From an uncultured Clostridia bacterium (lineage in GTDB: Bacteria; Bacillota; Clostridia; TANB77; CAG-508), in assembly GCA_948745425.1 (NCBI GenBank), contig CAPZDM010000030.1, positions 1 through 19,910 on the forward strand: a DNA stretch of 19,910 nt. The letters are read 5' to 3'. Shown here piece by piece: positions 16,326-19,910 of this stretch. Each line of letters starts with the position of its first letter. Position 1 is the first letter of the stretch. Position numbers and translations under genes: made by a program. Under the pieces are notes generated by a model. It was not told the DNA's origin. It searched no databases and saw only the letters and a list, made by a program, of their open reading frames with translations.

Positions 16326-16676
16326 ATGGTAGAGATAACTTATCACAAAAAAGGAGATTATTTTGTTCCTGACTTATATTTAGAGAAAGAAAATTATATT
16401 ATTGGAAAGTATGGTCATTTAAGATTAGAATATTTGAAGAATCACAAAAAAGCTGAATATATAATAATGTTTATGAATAAGACTTTAAGAAAGCATATTG
16501 TAGAAACTGATAAACAAGCTAAAAGAAGATTTGAAATATTTATGGCACAAATACTAGAAAAAAATCCTATTGATGAAAACTTGAAAAACACTGATCCTTT
16601 AAAATGGGTTAGACTTATGAATAATTATAAGCATTCAGTTGAAGAAATTATATTTAAAGAACTTATATATTGTTAA
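16326..16676 (+). CDS. tnpV: TnpV-like transposon-encoded protein
   Basis: A 116-residue protein resembling TnpV of Tn4451-type mobilizable transposons of Clostridia. The family pattern is visible: YHKKGDYFVPDLYL at the start, IGKYGHLRLEYLKNHKKAEYIIMFMNKTL in the middle (family form: x-G-x-Y-G-x-x-R-x-x-Y-L-K-x-x-x), an LRKHIVETDKQAKRRFE segment, and the end DPLKWVRLMNNYKHSVEEIIFKELIY. Its exact role is unknown. The AGGAGG ribosome binding site is strong. It is the only plus-strand gene in the right half and has no TnpX-type recombinase or mobilisation gene beside it, so it looks like a stranded piece of a larger element. The truncated ABC gene begins about 38 bases away on the other strand. 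Confidence 0.75.
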   Translation: MVEITYHKKGDYFVPDLYLEKENYIIGKYGHLRLEYLKNHKKAEYIIMFMNKTLRKHIVETDKQAKRRFEIFMAQILEKNPIDENLKNTDPLKWVRLMNNYKHSVEEIIFKELIYC

Positions 16677-16684
16677 AATATAAA

Positions 16685-16731
16685 GTAAAGACATATTGAG
16701 CAATCATCTTATCTTTTCAATATGTCTTTAC
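16685..16731. terminator. Hairpin between convergent tnpV and DUF2000 genes
   Basis: Perfect 15-base inverted arms (16685-16699 and 16717-16731) with a 17-base loop. On the minus strand the arm is followed by TTTATATTTT, fitting a terminator for DUF2000; on the plus strand the tail is poor. An inverted repeat left by a mobile element is the alternative. Confidence 0.6.
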
Positions 16732-16739
16732 AAATTATC

Positions 16740-17168
16740 TTAATCTAATCTCCATAATTGATATTTTCCTGTTATTTCATTAACATCTTCTGTATTACCA
16801 TAAATAATAGCACCTAGATATTCTAATTTATCATTTTCTTTTGAATTTATAGATGTAACTAATTCATCATCTGTTCTTGTGTCTAACATATCTTTTGGAT
16901 AGTCAGCTACTAATAAATTAGGATTTTGTTTTGCTAAATCTATAGCATTTTTTAATTTTCCTTGTTTTACTTTTGTTATTATAAATGGAAATTGGCTAAT
17001 TCCTAAATGGTTTATACCTGATTTATCAACAATAGTTGGTTGTCCCATAATTTCGTCATTTGAATATTTGCCAATAGATATAGCAAGATGACCTATAACA
17101 TTAAGAGCAATTGATGGCTCAACATTTGATGCGATAACTCCTACAATTTTTTTATCTTCATAATTCAT
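16740..17168 (-). CDS. DUF2000 family protein
   Basis: A 142-residue protein that fits the DUF2000 family, whose members have a fold like bacterial-type-II peptidyl-tRNA hydrolases but no proven function. Visible pattern: KIVGVIASNVEPSIALNVIGHLAISIG at the start (strand then long helix), DKSGINHLGISQFPFIITK, and the C-terminal LEYLGAIIYGNTEDVNEITGKYQLWR. No membrane segment. It is intact, unlike its neighbours. Its ribosome binding site AAAGGAG (17184-17178) is nine bases from the ATG but lies wholly inside a 12-bp hairpin, and a 23-codon ORF ends two bases before that hairpin. Translation is therefore probably controlled or coupled. I am fairly sure of the family, not of the job. Confidence 0.75.
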   Translation of the reverse strand: MNYEDKKIVGVIASNVEPSIALNVIGHLAISIGKYSNDEIMGQPTIVDKSGINHLGISQFPFIITKVKQGKLKNAIDLAKQNPNLLVADYPKDMLDTRTDDELVTSINSKENDKLEYLGAIIYGNTEDVNEITGKYQLWRLD

Positions 17169-17177
17169 ATTTTCTTA

Positions 17178-17214
17178 CTCCTTTATTAATTAAATTTAAT
17201 TGTTAATAAAGGAG
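17178..17214 (-). promoter_or_regulatory. Hairpin burying the DUF2000 ribosome binding site
   Basis: On the minus strand CTCCTTTATTAA (17214-17203) pairs perfectly with TTAATAAAGGAG (17189-17178), 13-base loop. The second arm contains the ribosome binding site of DUF2000; the first arm is an anti-Shine-Dalgarno. No T tract follows, so it is not a terminator. The stop codon of the short upstream ORF ends two bases before the first arm, so a ribosome there would cover and open it. Confidence 0.6.
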
Positions 17215-17215
17215 A

Positions 17216-17287
17216 TTAAACATTTTCAAGCACTTCTATTTTTGCCCATAATTCTCCACCATGCATTTTTCTTGAATATTTAGGCAT
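17216..17287 (-). CDS. 23-residue putative leader peptide
   Basis: A very short open frame beginning MPKYSRKMHG and ending KIEVLENV, stop TAA at 17218-17216. GGAGG (17299-17295) lies seven bases before the ATG, the strongest ribosome binding site in this part of the window, so translation is likely. Charged and not hydrophobic, so not a secreted peptide or membrane toxin of the usual kind. It lies between the DUF1016 remnant and the DUF2000 gene on the same strand, and its stop abuts the hairpin that hides the DUF2000 ribosome binding site. That placement is like leader peptides of translational attenuation. A TATAAT at 17320-17315 could be its -10 but no -35 is clear. It could instead be the start of a truncated gene; I recognise no family. 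Confidence 0.5.
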   Translation of the reverse strand: MPKYSRKMHGGELWAKIEVLENV

Positions 17288-17320
17288 TATACTTCCTCCA
17301 TTCTAATAATTCTTATTATA

Positions 17321-18416
17321 CTAATCTAATTTCTCGTTTTTTTCTTGTTGTTGTATTTCAAAAATTGCTTTTTGACTTTCAATTTCAGCTTTTAGTTCTT
17401 CTTCTGTTGGTAAATATGTTTTATACTTTGTTGCAAATAATTGCTCATTTCCATTTAATACAGAATATCTTGCTACATCTGCATCTGTTTCTGTACAAAG
17501 TAAAATCCCTATTGTTGGATTATCGTCTTTTGCTTTTTTTAGTTCATCATACATCCTAACGTACATATCCATTTGACCTATATCTTGATGAGTTACTTTA
17601 TTTGTTTTTAAATCAATTAAAACAAAACATTTTAAAATATAATTATAGAACACTAAATCTATATAGTAATCATCTTTTTCGGTACTAATATGTTGTTGTC
17701 TTTCTACAAAAGCATAACCTTTTCCGAAGTTCCATCAGAAATTTTTGTAAGTTATTTATAATACTTGTTTCTAATTCAGTTTCTGTATATTTATCTTCTA
17801 ATGAATAACCTAAAAATTCGGCTATTAACGGATTTTTTATAAATTCTAATTTATCCATTAAATAGTGTTCTTTATTTTTTTCTTTCATTTCTTCAATTAC
17901 AGGTTCTTTGACTTGCGACTTTAATAGTCTATAATAATATTGTGTACTTATATTTCGTTGTAATGTTCTCGTGCTCCAAGTTTGCTCAAGTGTTTCTTTT
18001 GCATACCAATCTCTTGCCTTTTCATCAAATACTTGTAATAAAATTTTGTAATGTGTCCAAGAAAGCAATATATTAGATTTTGCATTCACTGCATGCAAAA
18101 TGTTTGGAAAAGTTTTGTAAAATTGTAAAAAATAGTATAAGTTTCTTATTTCAAAGCCTTTTCCATATTTCCCCTTTAATTCTTTAGACAACTTCTTTAT
18201 TATTTCTGTACCATAATCAGCTCTGTTATCACCTTTTAATTCTTCTTCTGCTATTCTATATCCTATAAACCAATTTCTTTCTACTAATGCAATATTTACT
18301 GATTGATAAGCATAATCTCTTGCTGATTCAATAATAGAACACACATCTTGTAATACATTATCTGTATTTTGATATTTAATAATCATGGAATTATTATCTT
18401 TCCTTTCTAAATCCAT
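17321..18416 (-). pseudogene. DUF1016 (YhcG-type) PDDEXK nuclease, frameshifted
   Basis: Two adjacent frames together make one protein of about 364 residues of the YhcG/DUF1016 family, often encoded with defence or mobile genes. The first frame (18416-17685) carries the N-terminal DUF1016 helical domain (DYAYQSVNIALVERNWFIGYRI, KGFEIRNLYYFLQFYKTFP, LSWTHYKILLQV). The second frame carries the nuclease part (YYIDLVFYNYILKCFVLIDLK, then THQDIGQMDMYVRMYDE). They are joined by one extra base near 17726: removing it turns CTTCGGAAAAGG into codons for LGKG, continuing YAFVERQQHIST, exactly the expected family sequence. The extra base is not in a long homopolymer. As written, the nuclease core would not be translated in frame. 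It could be decay, programmed frameshifting or a sequencing error; I favour decay because pepC beside it is also broken. Confidence 0.88.
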
Positions 18417-18419
18417 TAT

Positions 18420-18511
18420 TTACCTACTTTCTTCTTTTAAATTAAATTTATTTATCATTTCTCTAGTCGCAAATCCATTATGTTCTTTTACTTTTTCTAA
18501 AAATACTATTC
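18420..18511 (-). pseudogene. Short start-less coding remnant
   Basis: After the pepC remnant stop, the minus strand holds an open frame of about 30 codons (NGIVFLEKVKEHNGFATREM, then INKFNLKEESR and TAA) in the same frame as, and three bases before, the DUF1016 start. It has no start codon. The composition looks protein-like but I recognise no family. It may be the tail of a lost gene, or chance. Confidence 0.25.
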
Positions 18512-19783
18512 CATTTGTTCTTTAGATAAATATTTTTTATCTATAATTACATTTAAAACAAATTCATTGAAAAAGTTATCATTCATTATATAATAGCCAT
18601 TTTCTTTTTCTTTATCTCCATAGCTATCTTCTACTTTCCATCTTATAGGTTTATTTTCTACTAAATGTACTCCACAAAATGTCATTGCATGGTGCATTTC
18701 AATATCATGTAAATCTAGTGATTCTTTTTTGGTCAAAGGTTTAAAATTTAATGTTTCTTTATAATTATATAATCTTATATCTAATATTCCAGATTTTTTA
18801 TCTCGCAATTTTAGGATATGAGCTCCCATCCAAACTGGAATACCATCTTTTAATTGTTTAATAGTTAATTGTCTTAAGTCTTCAATTGGTAGATTTAAAA
18901 AATTTGCATAACTACTTTTATATATATTTCCTAAATACTTCTTAGAATATACTTTGTAATATTCCTTGTTATACATTGGAAGATTTCCTATTGATACAAA
19001 ATTGTTCAAATTTAATGTTAAAAATCTATTTCTAAAATCAATTGGTGTCATATTCTTATATATCATATAATTATTGTCTTTATCTTTATATCATAATCAA
19101 ATTTAAATATTGGTTCTCCAAGTATTTTAGATAATAAATTATAGTTTTCTTGTAGAAATCGTTCTTTTTCTTCTCTTAATTTTTCTGTACCTTCATTTTT
19201 ATTTTTTAATTCTAATAAGTAATTAATATCTTTTTTTACTTTTTCAGCAAGTATTTCACTTACTTTTTTGATAATTAGTACTTTCAACTGCATCTGACAT
19301 AAAAGGCATTGGTACAATTCCATATTTGTTAATAATAGCAACAAACCATTGCCAATAGCCACCTTCTGACACGCAAAATTTTATTATCTTTTCTTTATGT
19401 ATATAATATAAACTTGTATTTTCTAATTCTATTATATTTTCATAGGCATTATTGGATTTTTCTAGCTTATCGAAAAAAGCAATATAATTGTTTGATAATT
19501 CTAACTTCATTATATCTATATCTAAATTTTGTGCTATATCATGTTTGATAACATTAATACCTGCATATATCCAACATTTATAGCTATCTTTTTGGTCATA
19601 TCTCTTACATTCTGGTAACTCAATATTAAAAATAGGTTGATTTTCCATTATAATCTGTCTATCTATACAAGTATTTTCTAATCCATTTTTTGTAATTGAA
19701 TTTTCTATGATCTTATTATTCCTATTTTTATTATATTCTTCGTTAAATTTACTAATTTGTTCAAGGCTAATTTGTTCTTTCAT
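18506..19783 (-). pseudogene. pepC: Bleomycin hydrolase/aminopeptidase C, two frameshifts
   Basis: Three overlapping frames rebuild one C1B cysteine peptidase of about 426 residues (family about 440-450). N-terminal frame: TKNGLENTCIDRQ, then QKDSYKCWIYA with catalytic Cys70, LSNNYIAFFDKLEKSN and EGGYWQWFVAIINKYGIVP. Middle frame: LGEPIFKFDY. Last frame: TPIDFRNRFL, HHAMTFCGVHL with the catalytic His, and WKVEDSYGD. Break one is one extra A in the A6 run at 19264-19269; break two is one missing T near 19088-19090. The catalytic Asn (ENSWG in relatives) is Asp here. The C-terminal arm of the family is also missing after SKEQME. Start ATG has GGAGG upstream and a good promoter (19816-19844). 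A dead gene is the likely reading; sequencing error could explain the A6 change but not the Asn loss. Confidence 0.88.
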
Positions 19784-19815
19784 TCATTTCCTCCAACTCT
19801 TTTAATTATGTGTCA

Positions 19816-19844
19816 ATTATATCAATAATATTAACTTTTTTCAA
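19816..19844 (-). promoter_or_regulatory. Promoter of the pepC remnant
   Basis: Minus strand TTGAAA (19844-19839), 17 bases, TATAAT (19821-19816). Predicted start near 19809, giving a leader of about 25 bases containing GGAGG. It lies directly after the presumed intron 3' end. Confidence 0.6.
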
Positions 19845-19861
19845 TTAAATTTTTCAAAAAA

Positions 19862-19910
19862 ATCGAGTAGAGAATAAATAATTATTTTATTTATTCCCTC
19901 TCACACCACC
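19862..19910 (-). mobile_element. 3' end of a group II intron (domain VI), partial
   Basis: On the minus strand the window begins GGTGGTGTGAGAGG, a form I know from just after domain V of bacterial group II introns. Then comes a hairpin (GAATAAATAA, 19896-19887, with 19881-19872), three more pairs including one G-U, a single bulged A, three G-C/A-T pairs (GAG/CTC) and the ending CTCGAT. The bulged A is seven bases from the end, where the lariat branch point sits in domain VI. The presumed splice point is at 19862/19861. The intron body would lie beyond the right edge. A plain terminator for a gene further right is the alternative. Confidence 0.6.

Overview
The window looks like a chromosomal segment of an AT-rich endospore-forming member of the Clostridia (Bacillota). 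The evidence is very low G+C, A/T-ending codons, GGAGG-type ribosome binding sites, two sporulation genes (YtxC-like and GerW/YtfJ-like) and a recX-scpA-DUF2953-gerW string. Nothing identifies the species; the style fits an uncultured gut lineage.

Left part, plus strand (1-4.65 kb): a ytxC-like sporulation gene with its own terminator, a stomatin-type SPFH membrane protein with its own terminator, then dapA (dihydrodipicolinate synthase), a small HD-domain hydrolase with a clear promoter, and dapB (dihydrodipicolinate reductase). DapA and DapB are consecutive steps toward diaminopimelate, lysine and spore dipicolinate. A bidirectional terminator closes dapB against the convergent minus-strand block.

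Middle part, minus strand (4.68-15.5 kb), in transcription order: a class A penicillin-binding protein with a proline/glycine repeat tail; cysS, a DUF1189 membrane protein and ftsH as a close-packed set; purD; then recX, scpA, a DUF2953 protein and gerW. Two G+C-rich islands stand out. One is a 123-bp structured element with 25-bp inverted ends between DUF2953 and gerW, probably a small RNA or a MITE-like repeat. The other is a hairpin-forming repeat between ftsH and purD.

Right part (15.7-19.9 kb) is an accessory, decaying region: an ABC-transporter ATPase cut off just before its Walker A motif, a lone TnpV-type transposon gene, an intact DUF2000 gene, a DUF1016 (YhcG-type) nuclease gene broken by one extra base, and a bleomycin hydrolase/aminopeptidase C gene broken by two indels. 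The last ~50 bases look like domain VI and the 3' end of a minus-strand group II intron. Upstream of DUF2000 lies a compact arrangement: a 23-codon ORF with a strong ribosome binding site ends two bases before a 12-bp hairpin that buries the DUF2000 ribosome binding site. This is the layout of a leader-peptide translational switch. That arrangement and the structured element at 5.2 kb are the best candidates for something undescribed.
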